A stretch of DNA of 64,000 nt from the NCBI RefSeq assembly GCF_003345295.1, contig NZ_CP031055.1, positions 2,914,001-2,978,000 of the forward strand, read 5' to 3'. The notes under the pieces were generated by a model, which was not told where the DNA came from, made no database searches, and saw only the letters and a program-made list of their open reading frames with translations. Both the position numbers and the translations under genes were made by a program. Below, piece by piece: positions 1 to 13,155 of the stretch. Origin of the DNA: Vibrio splendidus (GTDB lineage Bacteria > Pseudomonadota > Gammaproteobacteria > Enterobacterales > Vibrionaceae). Position 1 is the first letter of the stretch, and each line of letters starts with the position of its first letter.

Positions 1-145
1 GACGGTTTCTGAAATGTTGGATATGCCGTTTTACCATCCAGTAATTGAAGAAGGTGTACGAACAGCGCTACGTGACCTAAATGCGAAACTGCACCTTGGT
101 CCAGAGATGGTGAAACACTGTCTAGATTGTGGCCCTGGTTGTTAA
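1..145 (+). CDS. C-terminal end of a dihydrolipoamide dehydrogenase-like flavoprotein (partial)
   Basis: Open from the left edge in the frame starting at base 2, giving 47 residues and a TAA stop at 143-145. The tail contains MPFYHPVIEEGLRTALRD-like sequence (here with GVRTAL) and ends in CLDCGPGC. A conserved H-P pair in this position is typical of the C-terminal dimerisation domain of pyridine nucleotide-disulfide oxidoreductases, and I associate this particular Cys-rich tail with a dihydrolipoamide dehydrogenase-like paralogue of vibrios. The FAD and NAD sites lie outside the window, so the exact enzyme cannot be named. A terminator hairpin follows at 199-229. Confidence 0.6.
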   Translation, partial: TVSEMLDMPFYHPVIEEGVRTALRDLNAKLHLGPEMVKHCLDCGPGC

Positions 146-198
146 TCTCAGGTCGTTGCAAAACTAGCAGTTTGGTCTATTAACAGAGACTAGGTACT

Positions 199-229
199 AA
201 AAAGGAAAGCCATTGGCTTTCCTTTTTGT
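199..229 (+). terminator. Rho-independent terminator of the oxidoreductase gene
   Basis: AAAGGAAAGCCA pairs with TGGCTTTCCTTT across a one-base spacer and runs into a T-rich tract, about 55 nt after the stop codon. Confidence 0.8.
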
Positions 230-250
230 TTTTGGCCACGAGCAAATAAT

Positions 251-440
251 AGATTCCCGATTACGCTCCTTCGTCGCTTTCGGGAATGACGATAATTTTC
301 CTATACCGTCAATCCGAAGCTAACCAGTATAACGATGCTTTTTAATACGCATCTAAGCTGAAGCAGACCAAAGTGACGCATCAGCTAAACCAAAACTTAA
401 CCGTCATTCCAGAACCGAGGGACGAGGTATCTGGAATCTC
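251..440. repeat. MITE-like palindromic intergenic repeat
   Basis: This fills most of the 146-474 gap. The left end is a hairpin starting AGATTCCCG and ending CGGGAATGACG (251-291). The right end is a hairpin starting CGTCATTCCAG and ending CTGGAATCT (402-439). The ends are inverted relative to one another (AGATTCC...GGAATGACG against CGTCATTCC...GGAATCT), with about 110 nt of unrelated sequence between. It has no coding capacity. The arrangement resembles small non-autonomous palindromic repeats that are scattered in vibrio and other gammaproteobacterial intergenic regions. Copy number cannot be judged from one window. Confidence 0.6.
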
Positions 441-474
441 TTGAAGCCATTACTTGTCGCTAAAGGCTTAGCGA

Positions 475-822
475 TTACTTCTCAGCAGCAATCACAGAGA
501 TCTCAACAAGTAGCGCTTCGCGAGCCATGTCGCCCGTCACACATGCGCGAGCTGGAGCGTGACCTTCTGGAACCCATGCATCCCAAACTGCATTCATTTC
601 TTGGAAGTCTTTCATGTCTTTCAAGTAAATCGTTGCTGACAGCATGTGTTCCTTGTCGCTACCCGCTTGCTCAAGTAGGGCTTCTACTTTATCTAGCATC
701 GTCTGTGTTTGCTCAGTGATGTCTTTGGTTGCATCAGCACACACTTGGCCACATAGGTAGATAGTGCCGTTGTGTTTCACAATACGGCTCATGCGTTGTT
801 TGGTGTCTTGGCGCTCAATCAT
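475..822 (-). CDS. RidA/YjgF-family protein (YoaB-like), probable enamine/imine deaminase
   Basis: A 115-residue protein, the usual length for the Rid superfamily. RidA enzymes are cytosolic trimers that hydrolyse reactive enamine/imine intermediates from PLP enzymes. The start [15 protein letters not shown] and the following YLCGQV are closest to the YoaB subgroup rather than to RidA itself. The conserved arginine that binds the substrate carboxylate is present (R92 in APARACV), as is the glutamate of VEIS (E107). A purine-rich GAGAGA stretch lies before the ATG at 822. The gene stands alone between a repeat element and a divergent small membrane gene. Substrate is not known from sequence. 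Confidence 0.85.
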   Translation of the reverse strand: MIERQDTKQRMSRIVKHNGTIYLCGQVCADATKDITEQTQTMLDKVEALLEQAGSDKEHMLSATIYLKDMKDFQEMNAVWDAWVPEGHAPARACVTGDMAREALLVEISVIAAEK

Positions 823-909
823 CGACTTTCTCTCTCTGTGTCACCGTGATCCAATATCTTGTGACGTGTTATTATCAAGGCAACAAGCATAACGCGAATC
901 AAACCCAAG

Positions 910-1158
910 ATGACATGCATTCATTGCAATAAAAGTGAAAAAATCCGTAACAAACTCGGCCGCTGCCAGCGCTGCATGAATCAGCTGATGGTGTTGTCGA
1001 TTTTAAGTTGGGGAGCATGGTGGTTGTTTTTCAAAGAAGACCCAAAAACCATCAATGCCATCGCTTTGATGATGGCCGCTTGCGCATTCAGTGGCTTGCT
1101 GTCGTTACATTGGATAATGAAGTTTGTCGTGCTGCCTTTAAGGAACAAAAAGCGTTAA
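910..1158 (+). CDS. Small DUF3624-like membrane protein with N-terminal Cys motifs
   Basis: An 82-residue protein. The N-terminus has two CxxC pairs (C3/C6 in CIHC and C19/C22 in GRCQRC), which could form a small zinc ribbon on the cytoplasmic face. Two hydrophobic segments follow, roughly residues 25-42 and 48-70, and the C-terminus is basic (RNKKR). The GRCxxCM pattern and size match what I know as DUF3624, a Vibrionaceae family of unknown function. No function is proposed. The stop codon is followed within 15 nt by an 18-bp tandem repeat. Confidence 0.7.
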   Translation: MTCIHCNKSEKIRNKLGRCQRCMNQLMVLSILSWGAWWLFFKEDPKTINAIALMMAACAFSGLLSLHWIMKFVVLPLRNKKR

Positions 1159-1170
1159 CAGAGAGGCTTT

Positions 1171-1213
1171 GCTAGATAAGTGATAAAGGCTAGATAAGCG
1201 ATAAAGGCTAGAT
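1171..1213. repeat. 18-bp tandem repeat downstream of the DUF3624-like gene
   Basis: GCTAGATAAGTGATAAAG is followed by the same unit with one change (GCG for GTG) and then by a partial third copy (GCTAGAT). It begins 12 nt after the stop codon at 1156-1158. Confidence 0.85.
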
Positions 1214-1271
1214 GCCCAATTAAATGACCCGACTTAGCAAGCCATCATCATTTCCCAAACAGCAGATAGAA

Positions 1272-1304
1272 AAAAGCCCCAGAACCAATCGATTCTAGGG
1301 CTTT
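1272..1304. terminator. Bidirectional terminator between the DUF3624-like gene and argH
   Basis: AAAGCCCC-AGAA pairs imperfectly with TTCT-AGGGCTTT, flanked by A-rich and T-rich tracts. A second small hairpin (CTTAGAA/TTCTAAG) follows at 1304-1321. Confidence 0.65.
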
Positions 1305-1368
1305 CTTAGAAAATTCTAAGAAAAAGCAGTGGTACTTTAATAGACCGGACTTTTCTTAATTTGTTCCC

Positions 1369-1398
1369 AAAAAAGATCAATTTTTTGATCTTTTTTTT
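1369..1398 (-). terminator. Terminator of argH
   Basis: AAAAAAGATCAA pairs with TTGATCTTTTTT. Read on the minus strand it ends in a long T tract, 22 nt after the argH stop. Confidence 0.75.
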
Positions 1399-1419
1399 AG
1401 GGACTATAAAATCAATGCT

Positions 1420-3642
<2,223 letters not shown>

Positions 3643-4854
3643 TTACTTTTGGCTATTCAGAGCACGGATACGGCTTGATAGCGAGTAAAGACGGATGAAG
3701 CCTTCAGCGTGGCTTTGGTCGTAAACTTCATCTTCGCCAAAGGTTGCAAACTCTTCTGAGTACAAGCTGTTGTCAGAACGCTTCTGAGTCACCGTTGCAT
3801 GGCCTTTGTAAAGTTTGATAACCACTTCACCATTCACGTCTTGTGCTAGCTCATCTGTTGCTGCAAGAATTGACTTACATAGCGGAGTGAACCAACGGCC
3901 ATCGTATACAAGGTGAGAAGCTTTAACACCCAACTCTTCACGGAATTCAAATGCCGCTTTATCAAGAACCAATTGCTCTACTGCACGCAGTGCTTCCATC
4001 ATGATTGTGCCACCTGGAGTTTCGTAACAACCACGAGACTTCATACCAACAAGACGGTTCTCTACGATATCGATACGACCAACACCGTGTTTAGCACCCT
4101 TCTCGTTTAGGTAAACCAGCGCGTTGTATGGCGTCATTGTTTCGCCATCAACCGCAACCACTTCACCTTTTTCAACTTTAAGCGTCACTGTTTCAGATTC
4201 GTTTGGCGCTTGCTCTGGGTCTACAGTCCAAGCCCAGCAATCTTCATCAGGTGCGTTCCATGTGTTTTCTAGAACACCACCTTCTGTAGAGATATGCCAT
4301 GCGTTTGCATCACGCGAGTAAATCTTGGTAAGAGAAGCCGTACAAGGGATGTTACGCTCTGCGAGGTAATCTAGACACTCTTCACGACTTACTAGATCCC
4401 ATTCACGCCAAGGTGCAATTACGTGTAGGTCTGGTGCTAGTGCAGCAAATGCACCTTCAAAACGAACTTGGTCATTACCCTTACCTGTACAACCGTGACA
4501 TAGAGCGTCAGCACCGACTTTACGTGCAACTTCAACCTGAGCTTTCGCAATGATTGGACGAGCCATTGAAGTACCTAACAAGTATTTACCTTCGTAGTAA
4601 GCACCTGTTTTAAGCGTTGGGTAGATGTAATCTGCCACCATCTCTTCTTTAAGGTCAGCGATGTAACACTCAGACGCACCAGAAGCTTTTGCTTTCTCTT
4701 CGATTCCAATCAGCTCTTCATCGCCTTGGCCTACATCAGCAACAAATGCGATAACTTCGCAGTCATAGTTCTCTTTCAACCATGGGATGATTACTGATGT
4801 GTCTAGACCGCCAGAGTAGGCTACTACAACTTTCTTTACGTTAACTTTGCTCAT
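3643..4854 (-). CDS. argG: Argininosuccinate synthase
   Basis: Joins citrulline and aspartate with ATP to form argininosuccinate, in the cytosol. The N-type ATP pyrophosphatase P-loop SGGLDTS is at residues 14-20, and further family sequence such as [15 protein letters not shown] follows. I chose the ATG at 4854 (MSKVNVKK), 403 residues, rather than an upstream in-frame ATG at 4911, because AGGAGAAAG stands just before it and homologues start there. The gene lies 113 nt after argB and before a terminator-like hairpin. ArgHA, encoded next, takes the product. Confidence 0.97.
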   Translation of the reverse strand: MSKVNVKKVVVAYSGGLDTSVIIPWLKENYDCEVIAFVADVGQGDEELIGIEEKAKASGASECYIADLKEEMVADYIYPTLKTGAYYEGKYLLGTSMARPIIAKAQVEVARKVGADALCHGCTGKGNDQVRFEGAFAALAPDLHVIAPWREWDLVSREECLDYLAERNIPCTASLTKIYSRDANAWHISTEGGVLENTWNAPDEDCWAWTVDPEQAPNESETVTLKVEKGEVVAVDGETMTPYNALVYLNEKGAKHGVGRIDIVENRLVGMKSRGCYETPGGTIMMEALRAVEQLVLDKAAFEFREELGVKASHLVYDGRWFTPLCKSILAATDELAQDVNGEVVIKLYKGHATVTQKRSDNSLYSEEFATFGEDEVYDQSHAEGFIRLYSLSSRIRALNSQK

Positions 4855-4967
4855 TTTCTTTCTCCTAGTTTCCATACTGCACATGGCGGTCAGCGTTGGA
4901 AATGACTTCATAATTATATGTTTATTTAGTTTGTCTAAATTCTTTAAGTAGTGACCCGCTGTGAGAC

Positions 4968-5756
4968 CTACTGAGGTAAAAACTGTGTTCCGATGCTCTT
5001 ACCTGAAAAAAGTTGTGTCAGTTTGTCTGGGTATCGCCAAGTGGCGACTTCGATTGGTCGTCCGAGGTCGTTAGCAGCTTCTAGTGCGGCTTTAACCTTA
5101 ACGATCATGCCGTCAGTAATGACTTTTCCTGTGATGAGGTCATCGGCTTGTTGTTGATTCAGACTTGGAATCAGATGACCTTTACCATCCAACACACCAC
5201 TTACATCAGAAAGCAGTACCAGTTCAGCATCAAGTGCGCCTGCAACGGCAACCGCGGCTTGATCGGCATTAACGTTCATCAGTTGGCCTTGCTCAGTCAA
5301 ACCAATCGAGCTAATGATTGGCAGTGCGCCAGCATTAAGAATCGCTTGCAGGACGGTTGAGTCGCCCGGCTCCGCTTTACCTACTGCACCTAATTCAGGG
5401 TTCAGCTCGCTGACTTTACATAGACCACCATCAGCTAGGCTCAAACCAACGGCGTTGATGCCGTCTTTAATCGCCTGACCTTGAAGCAATTTGTTGGCCG
5501 TGCCCGCTAGCGCACCAGCGATCAAAGGAATCTGATCATAAGGAGTAACACGTAGCCCTTCTTTCTTAACGGTTTCAAGGTTCAACTTATTCATCAAATC
5601 ATCAACAAGGTAACCACCGCCGTGAACAATCACGATTGGTCGCTGTGCCTGCTGTTGGTAAGCTGAAATCGCACCAAATAACTTGCTAAGTGTTTCACCA
5701 CAAGATAGCGCAGCGCCACCTAACTTTATGATTAATGGTTGATTATTAGGGCTCAT
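4968..5756 (-). CDS. argB: Acetylglutamate kinase
   Basis: Phosphorylates N-acetylglutamate, the second step of arginine synthesis. The 262-residue protein is typical of the short, arginine-insensitive enterobacterial type and lacks the N-terminal helix of arginine-inhibited hexameric forms. The amino acid kinase motifs are IKLGGAAL (10-17) and [12 protein letters not shown] (44-55), with a later NADQAA. It starts 12 nt after argC, so argCB is a tight operon pair. This length suggests pathway control falls on the acetylglutamate synthase domain fused to ArgH and on the repressor. Confidence 0.96.
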   Translation of the reverse strand: MSPNNQPLIIKLGGAALSCGETLSKLFGAISAYQQQAQRPIVIVHGGGYLVDDLMNKLNLETVKKEGLRVTPYDQIPLIAGALAGTANKLLQGQAIKDGINAVGLSLADGGLCKVSELNPELGAVGKAEPGDSTVLQAILNAGALPIISSIGLTEQGQLMNVNADQAAVAVAGALDAELVLLSDVSGVLDGKGHLIPSLNQQQADDLITGKVITDGMIVKVKAALEAANDLGRPIEVATWRYPDKLTQLFSGKSIGTQFLPQ

Positions 5757-5768
5757 ATCTAGATTTCC

Positions 5769-6773
5769 TTACACTAACGCAGTTAATGGTGCAAAACCAT
5801 AACGTAAATTCAAACACTGCATCGCTTGACTAGATGCACCCTTTAATAAGTTATCAATCGCTGAAACAACGATGATGTGCTGACCTTGTACCTTCCAACC
5901 TAAATCGCAGAAAGGTGTTTGTTCTACATCTTGAATTCTTGGCAATGTTTCTTCGAGTAATCTCACAGCTGGTTTACCTTGATAAGCTTGCTCGAAGGCC
6001 TCTTGTATCTGTTGTTCTGTCACACCGTCAGCCAGTTTCATGGTAATGGTCGCTAAAATGCCACGCTTAAAGTTGCCTAGGTGCGGGGTGAAAATCACAT
6101 CACATCCTAGGTGTGCAGCCATTTCAGGTTGATGACGGTGGTTGAATACACCATAAGCTTGCAGACTTACTTCGCAGAAGCTGTTGACCATACTCGCCTT
6201 GCGGCCTGCTCCGGTTACACCACTGGTTGCGTTAATCACCGGCCATTGGTTCTCATCCAGTAACTTTGCTTCAACCAAAGGCTTAATCGCTAATTGAGAA
6301 GCTGTTGGGTAACAACCCGCAACTGCAACAAGCTGAGCCTCTTTGATTTCTTGTTCGTTCCATTCAGCTAAACCGTAAGCAGCTTTGTCTAGCCATTGTT
6401 CGTGTTGATGTTCAAAACCGTAAAACTCTTGATAGAAGTTTTCGCCTTTAACTCTGAATGCACCCGACAGGTCGAACACTTGGCAATCGTTCTCAAGGAA
6501 GATTGGCGCTAGGTCGTGACTTACCTCGTGTGCAGTGGCTAAGAAAATCACATCAGACTGTTTAGCCACTTCTTCTGGATTCGTTAAAGGTTGCACTGGC
6601 ATATCAATCAGGCCAGCTAACTTACCGTGCAGTGCAGCGATAGGTTTGCCTGCATCTACACTATTGGCTGAGACATATAAACCTGATAGCGTGAGCTCAG
6701 GGTGTCTATTTATCATTAGAGCCAGTTCTGCTCCTGTGTAGCCGCTTGCGCCAATGATCGTGGTTTTCAACAT
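5769..6773 (-). CDS. argC: N-acetyl-gamma-glutamyl-phosphate reductase
   Basis: Third step of arginine synthesis: NADPH reduction of acetylglutamyl phosphate to the semialdehyde. The 334-residue protein has an N-terminal nucleotide-binding glycine motif, GASGYTG (8-14), and the catalytic cysteine in VAGCYPTAS (C154). HRHQPEM near residue 215 supplies the conserved histidine. It is the first gene of the leftward argCBGH cluster and faces argE across a 153-nt shared promoter region, the arrangement also seen in Escherichia coli. Confidence 0.97.
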   Translation of the reverse strand: MLKTTIIGASGYTGAELALMINRHPELTLSGLYVSANSVDAGKPIAALHGKLAGLIDMPVQPLTNPEEVAKQSDVIFLATAHEVSHDLAPIFLENDCQVFDLSGAFRVKGENFYQEFYGFEHQHEQWLDKAAYGLAEWNEQEIKEAQLVAVAGCYPTASQLAIKPLVEAKLLDENQWPVINATSGVTGAGRKASMVNSFCEVSLQAYGVFNHRHQPEMAAHLGCDVIFTPHLGNFKRGILATITMKLADGVTEQQIQEAFEQAYQGKPAVRLLEETLPRIQDVEQTPFCDLGWKVQGQHIIVVSAIDNLLKGASSQAMQCLNLRYGFAPLTALV

Positions 6774-6804
6774 CTCAACACATCCATTCTTGAGGTAAGT
6801 TACA

Positions 6805-6885
6805 TTTCAAATTTGACTATTCATACTTAATTTTTAGCTTTATTTGATTTCTTATGCATTAAATATGATTTAATATGTGTTTTAC
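6805..6885. promoter_or_regulatory. Divergent argC/argE promoter region with candidate ArgR boxes
   Basis: AT-rich DNA between two divergent arginine genes. TTTGACTATTCATA (6812-6825) and TATGCATTAAATATGATT (6854-6871) keep parts of the ArgR box pattern TGAAT-N4-ATTCA, but neither is complete. Divergent ArgR control is well established for argE/argCBH in E. coli; here the exact sites are tentative. Confidence 0.4.
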
Positions 6886-6926
6886 CGACTTATGGTTTTC
6901 CTGTCAATAGTAGAAGTGAAGTTATT

Positions 6927-8063
6927 ATGCAATTACCGAGTTTTCTTGAGGTCTATAAAGGCCTAATTTCCACCGACTCCATTAGCTCCACCGATCCAAG
7001 CTGGGATCATGGCAACGAGAAAGTGATCGAAAAAATGGCTCAATGGTTTAAAGACGTGGGCTTTAGTGTTGAGGTGGTAGAGGTCGAACCCGGCAAGCAT
7101 AATATGGTCGCAAAGATTGGTTCTGGCGAAGGGGGCTTATTGCTTGCAGGACACAGCGATACGGTGCCATTCGATGAAGGACGTTGGAACTTCGACCCTC
7201 ACGAACTGACAGAACACAACAACCGCTTCTACGGATTAGGCACCGCCGATATGAAAGGCTTTTTCGCTTTCGTTTATGAAGCTGCGAAGAAGATGGATTG
7301 GAGCAAGCAAACCAAGCCGCTTTATGTATTGGCAACCTGTGACGAAGAAACCACTATGCTAGGTGCACGTCATTTCACTGAAAATGCACCGTTTAAACCG
7401 GACTACTGCATTATTGGTGAGCCAACCAGCCTTGTACCTATTCGTGGTCATAAAGGCCATGTCGCCAACGCAGTACGAGTAACCGGTAAATCAGGTCACT
7501 CTTCAGATCCCGCTTTAGGCGTTAACGCCATCGAGATCATGCATGAAGTGTTGTTTGCTTTAATGCAGCTGCGTGACAAGTTAGTCAAGGAGTACCATCA
7601 CCCAGGTTTTGCGATTCCAAGCCCTACTCTAAACCTTGGTCATATCCACGGTGGCGACAGCGCTAACCGTATCTGTGGTTGTTGTGAACTGCACTATGAT
7701 GTTCGTCCTTTACCGGGCATCAGCTTAGATGGCTTGAATAACATGCTGCGTAGCGCACTGAAAGAAGTAGAAGCAAAATGGCCGGGCAGAATTGAGATTA
7801 CTCCACTGCACGAACCTATTCCGGGTTACGAGTGTCAGCACGATCATCCATTTATTGGTGGCATGGAATCGGTATGTGAAACTGAATCTCAAACCGTGAA
7901 CTACTGTACTGAAGCACCTTTCCTTCAAGAGTTATGTCCAACCTTGGTGTTAGGTCCAGGCTCAATTGACCAAGCTCACCAGCCGGATGAGTTCTTAAGC
8001 TTCGATTTTATTGACCCAACAATTGATGTTCTGAGTAAATCTATCCGTAAATATTGTTTCTAG
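6927..8063 (+). CDS. argE: Acetylornithine deacetylase
   Basis: Removes the acetyl group from N-acetylornithine to give ornithine. It is a 378-residue M20-family metallopeptidase. Metal-site and catalytic residues are visible: H76 and D78 in AGHSDTV, D108 in GTADMKG, and E140/E141 in CDEET. The dimerisation domain lies in the middle (about 180-290), and a C-terminal histidine is in QAHQPDE. Having ArgE rather than a bifunctional ArgJ explains why an acetyltransferase (the ArgH fusion) is needed for each glutamate. A terminator follows at 8091-8120. Confidence 0.96.
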   Translation: MQLPSFLEVYKGLISTDSISSTDPSWDHGNEKVIEKMAQWFKDVGFSVEVVEVEPGKHNMVAKIGSGEGGLLLAGHSDTVPFDEGRWNFDPHELTEHNNRFYGLGTADMKGFFAFVYEAAKKMDWSKQTKPLYVLATCDEETTMLGARHFTENAPFKPDYCIIGEPTSLVPIRGHKGHVANAVRVTGKSGHSSDPALGVNAIEIMHEVLFALMQLRDKLVKEYHHPGFAIPSPTLNLGHIHGGDSANRICGCCELHYDVRPLPGISLDGLNNMLRSALKEVEAKWPGRIEITPLHEPIPGYECQHDHPFIGGMESVCETESQTVNYCTEAPFLQELCPTLVLGPGSIDQAHQPDEFLSFDFIDPTIDVLSKSIRKYCF

Positions 8064-8090
8064 TTATTACTTCTCAATCCGAATATTCAC

Positions 8091-8120
8091 ATAAAAGCCA
8101 CCCTAAAAAGTGGCTTTTAT
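8091..8120 (+). terminator. argE terminator
   Basis: ATAAAAGCCAC pairs with GTGGCTTTTAT, 28 nt after the stop codon. Confidence 0.75.
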
Positions 8121-8321
8121 TCTGCCATCCCTGATATAGCCGCAATCTTGTAATTAAATTTCACTTTTTCCCTAAGTTTTGAAAAATTTACTTCTCCCGC
8201 ATTTTTAAACCTAATAATTGCAAACTTAGAATGCTTTATTTGACTAGATACAGCACTTTTCGCTAGATTGTGTACTTAACAAGGAACAATGGATGTAATT
8301 TTTTTACGAGGCAGGATGACA

Positions 8322-10952
8322 ATGAACGAGAAATACGCCGCTCTCAAGAGTAACGTAAGCATGCTGGGACGCTTGCTAGGTAACACAATCCAAGATGCAC
8401 ATGGTGACGTTATCTTAGAGAAAGTGGAGACTATCCGTAAACTTTCCAAATCCGCCCGCGCAGGCAACAAAGCTGACCGTGACAGCCTAGTTGAAGAAAT
8501 TAAAAACCTGCCGAACGAACAACTCACTCCTGTTGCTCGTGCATTTAACCAATTTCTCAACCTCACCAACATGGCAGAGCAATACCACACCATCTCTCGC
8601 CACTGTGAGGAGCATGTTTGCGAACCAGACGTGCTGCAATCTCTATTTTCTAAACTAAATCAAAATGACATCAGCAAGCTAGACGCGGCTCAAGCCGTTC
8701 GCGACCTGAACATTGAACTCGTTTTGACCGCTCACCCAACAGAAATCACTCGTCGAACCATGATCAACAAGCTGGTTAAGATCAACGAGTGTCTGTCTAA
8801 ATTGGAATTAAGCGACCTATCACACAAAGAACGCGTGAAAACAGAACGTCGTCTAGAGCAGCTTATCGCTCAAGGTTGGCACTCTGATGTGATTCGTCAG
8901 CAACGCCCGACACCACTTGATGAAGCTAAGTGGGGCTTTGCGGTTGTAGAAAACTCTCTATGGGAAGCCGTGCCTGATTTCCTACGTGATATGGATGGCC
9001 GACTAAAAGGTTACCTTGGTGAAGGCCTACCAATCGATGCACGCCCAGTTCACTTCTCATCTTGGATGGGTGGCGACCGCGATGGTAACCCATTCGTAAC
9101 GCACACCATCACCAAAGAAGTACTGCGCCTATCTCGCTGGAAAGCCGCTGATCTGTACCTAGGTGACGTGAACGAGCTGATTACCGAACTGTCGATGACG
9201 AAGTGTAATGATGCCGTTCGTGAATTGGCTGGCGATGAGCACGAAGCTTACCGTGCAATCCTTAAGAGCCTACGCACTCTGCTGAACAACACGCTAGAAG
9301 TGCTTGACGCAAAACTGCATGATGCTGAAGTACCGAAGAAAGAAACACTACAGAACATCGACCAACTTTGGACACCACTTTACGCGTGTTACCAATCGCT
9401 GCACGAATGTGGCATGGGCGTAATCGCGGATGGTTCTCTGCTTGATACCCTACGTCGCCTAAAAGCATTCGGTGTGCATTTAGTTCGTCTCGATGTTCGT
9501 CAAGAAAGTACACGTCACTCAGATGTCCTATCTGAACTGACTCGCTACCTAGGCATTGGCGATTACGACCAGTGGAGCGAGCAAGACAAGATTGCTTTCT
9601 TAACCAATGAATTAAGCTCGAAACGCCCACTGCTACCGCGCGACTGGGAGCCATCTGAACAAGTCAAAGAGGTTTTAGACACCTGTAAGGTCGTTGCTGC
9701 TCAACCTCGCGAAGCCTTTGGTGCTTACGTAATTTCTATGGCTCGTACAGCATCGGATGTGCTGGCTGTTCACTTGTTGCTCCAAGAATGTGGTTGCCCG
9801 TACCGCATGGACGTATGTCCATTGTTCGAAACGCTGGACGACTTGAACAACTCAGAAGCAGTAATGAAACAGCTAATGAGCATCGATTTGTACCGTGGCT
9901 TTATCCAGAACCACCAAATGGTGATGATTGGGTATTCTGACTCAGCGAAAGATGCCGGCGTAATGTCTGCAGGTTGGGCTCAATACGACGCGATGGACAA
10001 GCTGGTTAAGGTTTGTGATGAAGAAGGCATCGAACTGACTCTATTCCACGGCCGTGGCGGTACAGTTGGTCGTGGTGGTGCGCCAGCGCACGCAGCCCTA
10101 CTTTCTCAACCACCTAAGAGCTTGAAAGGCGGCTTACGTGTAACAGAACAAGGCGAGATGATCCGCTTTAAGCTTGGCTTACCAGATGTTGCCGTAAACA
10201 GTTTCAACCTGTACGCAAGTGCGATTCTAGAAGCGAACCTTCTGCCGCCACCAGAACCAAAGCAAGAGTGGCGCGACCTAATGGAAGTGCTTTCTCAAGT
10301 TTCTTGTGAGGCTTACCGCAACGTTGTTCGTGGCGAAGAGAAATTTGTACCTTACTTCCGTCAAGCGACACCAGAGCTAGAGCTCGGCAAACTGCCACTC
10401 GGTTCTCGCCCAGCAAAACGTAACCCGAACGGTGGCGTAGAAAGCTTACGTGCGATTCCATGGATCTTCTCTTGGAGCCAAAACCGTTTGGTACTTCCAG
10501 CATGGTTAGGTGCAGGTGAAGCTATCCAATACTCAGTCGATCAAGGCCATCAAGCGCTACTTGAAGAGATGTGTCGTGAATGGCCATTCTTCTCTACTCG
10601 TCTAGGTATGTTGGAAATGGTGTACTCTAAGTGCAACATGGAAATTGCGAAGTACTACGACCAGCGTCTTGTTGATAAAGAACTACTGCCATTAGGTGAG
10701 TTACTGCGTGAACAGCTGCAAAAAGACATCAAAGCGGTACTAAATGTAGAGAACAACGAGAACCTGATGCAAAGTGACCCTTGGGGACTTGAATCGATTC
10801 GCCTTCGTAACATCTACGTTGAGCCACTAAACATGCTTCAAGCAGAACTACTTTACCGTACTCGTAAGTGTGAAACACCACCAGCAGAGCTAGAAGAAGC
10901 ACTAATGGTGACGATTGCAGGTATTGCAGCAGGTATGCGAAATACTGGTTAA
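8322..10952 (+). CDS. ppc: Phosphoenolpyruvate carboxylase
   Basis: Adds bicarbonate to phosphoenolpyruvate to give oxaloacetate, the anaplerotic feed for the aspartate used by several neighbours. The 876-residue protein has the catalytic histidine in [12 protein letters not shown] (H138), the [12 protein letters not shown] loop at about 580, and the usual C-terminal MRNTG. I chose the ATG at 8322 ([16 protein letters not shown]) because homologues start with this sequence and GAGGCAGG lies just upstream. In-frame ATGs at 8289 and 8316 would add 11 or 2 residues. A terminator follows at 11003-11028. Confidence 0.97.
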   Translation: MNEKYAALKSNVSMLGRLLGNTIQDAHGDVILEKVETIRKLSKSARAGNKADRDSLVEEIKNLPNEQLTPVARAFNQFLNLTNMAEQYHTISRHCEEHVCEPDVLQSLFSKLNQNDISKLDAAQAVRDLNIELVLTAHPTEITRRTMINKLVKINECLSKLELSDLSHKERVKTERRLEQLIAQGWHSDVIRQQRPTPLDEAKWGFAVVENSLWEAVPDFLRDMDGRLKGYLGEGLPIDARPVHFSSWMGGDRDGNPFVTHTITKEVLRLSRWKAADLYLGDVNELITELSMTKCNDAVRELAGDEHEAYRAILKSLRTLLNNTLEVLDAKLHDAEVPKKETLQNIDQLWTPLYACYQSLHECGMGVIADGSLLDTLRRLKAFGVHLVRLDVRQESTRHSDVLSELTRYLGIGDYDQWSEQDKIAFLTNELSSKRPLLPRDWEPSEQVKEVLDTCKVVAAQPREAFGAYVISMARTASDVLAVHLLLQECGCPYRMDVCPLFETLDDLNNSEAVMKQLMSIDLYRGFIQNHQMVMIGYSDSAKDAGVMSAGWAQYDAMDKLVKVCDEEGIELTLFHGRGGTVGRGGAPAHAALLSQPPKSLKGGLRVTEQGEMIRFKLGLPDVAVNSFNLYASAILEANLLPPPEPKQEWRDLMEVLSQVSCEAYRNVVRGEEKFVPYFRQATPELELGKLPLGSRPAKRNPNGGVESLRAIPWIFSWSQNRLVLPAWLGAGEAIQYSVDQGHQALLEEMCREWPFFSTRLGMLEMVYSKCNMEIAKYYDQRLVDKELLPLGELLREQLQKDIKAVLNVENNENLMQSDPWGLESIRLRNIYVEPLNMLQAELLYRTRKCETPPAELEEALMVTIAGIAAGMRNTG

Positions 10953-11002
10953 TTAGTGATCCCTACTATAACCTAATCAGCATTTACATCTACAAAAAGA
11001 AC

Positions 11003-11028
11003 AAAAGGTCGCCATGTGCGGCCTTTTT
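11003..11028 (+). terminator. ppc terminator
   Basis: AAAGGTCGC/GCGGCCTTTTT stem-loop with a T tract, about 50 nt after the ppc stop. Confidence 0.75.
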
Positions 11029-11039
11029 ATTTCACCAGA

Positions 11040-11325
11040 TAACCTCCAGTAAGTATTTTGTCAGTTTTTTGGGTTATTTTGTCCATGTATTCTACTTTAT
11101 GCTTATTATTTAGATATACTACTGCTCCGCTGCGGAAACACTCCAAAAAAATAATCTGCAGCAACTTGACCTATAAACTGGTCAACCTAGGTGATAAACG
11201 GCTTTGTAAGGTGACATAACCAACCGCCGAGTTGGTGCTACTTAGACATAACCAATATAACGTGCCATTAGAAGCACACTTGTTGTCTAAGTATTTGTTT
11301 ACTGTTTACCATTTGGATTTCAGAC
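11040..11325 (+). promoter_or_regulatory. aphA promoter and long leader
   Basis: About 290 nt without a gene. Two small perfect hairpins are visible: TTGACC/GGTCAA (11166-11185) and CCAAC/GTTGG (11220-11235). Between them is CTAGGTGA (11187-11194). In other vibrios aphA has a long 5' untranslated region that is paired by the quorum-sensing Qrr small RNAs, and from memory this octamer is complementary to the conserved Qrr core (UCACCUAG). The start point of transcription cannot be fixed from sequence alone. Confidence 0.5.
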
Positions 11326-11865
11326 ATGTCATTACCACACGTAATTCTAACCGTTTTAAGTACACGCGATGCTACTGGTTACGATATCACAAAAGAATTC
11401 TCCTCAAGCATTGGTTACTTCTGGAAAGCTAGCCACCAACAAGTTTACCGCGAGCTAAATAAAATGGCTCAGAACGACCAGGTAACTTGCGTGCTTGAGC
11501 CTCAAGAAGGCAAACCTGATCGTAAAGTTTACTCTATCACTGACGCAGGACGTAGCGCGCTAGGTGAATGGTTTGAACAACCAACTGCACACCCAACCGT
11601 TCGTGACGAGTTCTCAGCTAAGCTAATGGCTTGTGCTGTACAACCAGCTGACGCTTACCGTGTACAACTTGCTGAGCTAGTTGAAGAGTCTCGCAAACTG
11701 GTTTCTCACTACAAAGAAATCGAAGCGGCTTACTACGCAACGCCATCTACACTAGACAAGCAAGCACGCCTAGAGCGTTTAACGCTTCGTCGTAACCTAC
11801 TTATCCGTGAAGCATGGATTGTTTGGGCGGACGAAGTACTGCTTGAACTTGGTGCTCTTGCTTAA
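11326..11865 (+). CDS. aphA: PadR-family virulence/quorum-sensing regulator AphA
   Basis: A 179-residue DNA-binding protein, the same length as AphA of Vibrio cholerae. It has an N-terminal winged helix (about 1-100, with MSLPHVILTVLSTRDATGYDI and HQQVYRELNKM) and a C-terminal coiled-coil dimerisation region (about 110-179). AphA is the low-cell-density master regulator of vibrios. It works opposite to the LuxR/HapR regulators and activates virulence genes in V. cholerae. The match over the whole length is strong enough to name it. The target genes in this species are not visible here. It sits alone between ppc and metF with its own terminator. Confidence 0.96.
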   Translation: MSLPHVILTVLSTRDATGYDITKEFSSSIGYFWKASHQQVYRELNKMAQNDQVTCVLEPQEGKPDRKVYSITDAGRSALGEWFEQPTAHPTVRDEFSAKLMACAVQPADAYRVQLAELVEESRKLVSHYKEIEAAYYATPSTLDKQARLERLTLRRNLLIREAWIVWADEVLLELGALA

Positions 11866-11889
11866 GTTAAGCTAGACGCTAGAAAAGCA

Positions 11890-11923
11890 AAAGGCTTGAA
11901 CTCTTAGAGTCCAAGCCTTTTTT
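11890..11923 (+). terminator. aphA terminator
   Basis: AAAGGCTTGAACTC pairs with GAGTCCAAGCCTTT with one mismatch, followed by TTT, 25 nt after the stop. Confidence 0.8.
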
Positions 11924-11980
11924 GTATCTATCGGATTTGAGATTTACAGCAAATAGCGCTTTAACAAGGCTGAAGCTTAA

Positions 11981-12901
<921 letters not shown>

Positions 12902-12928
12902 TCAACCACTAAAACTCAAATCCTTAAA

Positions 12929-12952
12929 CGACGTTTAGACGTCTATATGTCT
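12929..12952 (-). promoter_or_regulatory. MetJ operator of metF (three tandem met boxes)
   Basis: Adjacent octamers CGACGTTT, AGACGTCT (the exact consensus) and ATATGTCT lie 49 nt upstream of the metF ATG. MetJ binds tandem copies of AGACGTCT. Confidence 0.9.
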
Positions 12953-13065
12953 GTAGAATGTATTGAATACGATTTAATGTCAACAGATCCATTATGAATT
13001 TTTCTCAAGTAGATCGTGAGTAAAACTCAAGTCGTTAGATGGGTCGCAAAGCAGAAATAATGTAG

Positions 13066-13101
13066 AAAAAAGGCTGACAAACACATCGTGCTTTCAGCCT
13101 T
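13066..13101 (-). terminator. metBL terminator
   Basis: AAGGCTGA (13070-13077) pairs with TCAGCCTT (13094-13101). On the minus strand a T tract follows, 55 nt after the metL stop. Confidence 0.7.
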
Positions 13102-13155
13102 ATTTATCTTAGTGAATAGTATGCTATTTAGACACTAAACCAACCGATCTGAAAA

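Noticed and set aside
6810..6830. Definite ArgR box at argC/argE
   Set aside because: Only half-sites match well; reported as a tentative regulatory region instead.
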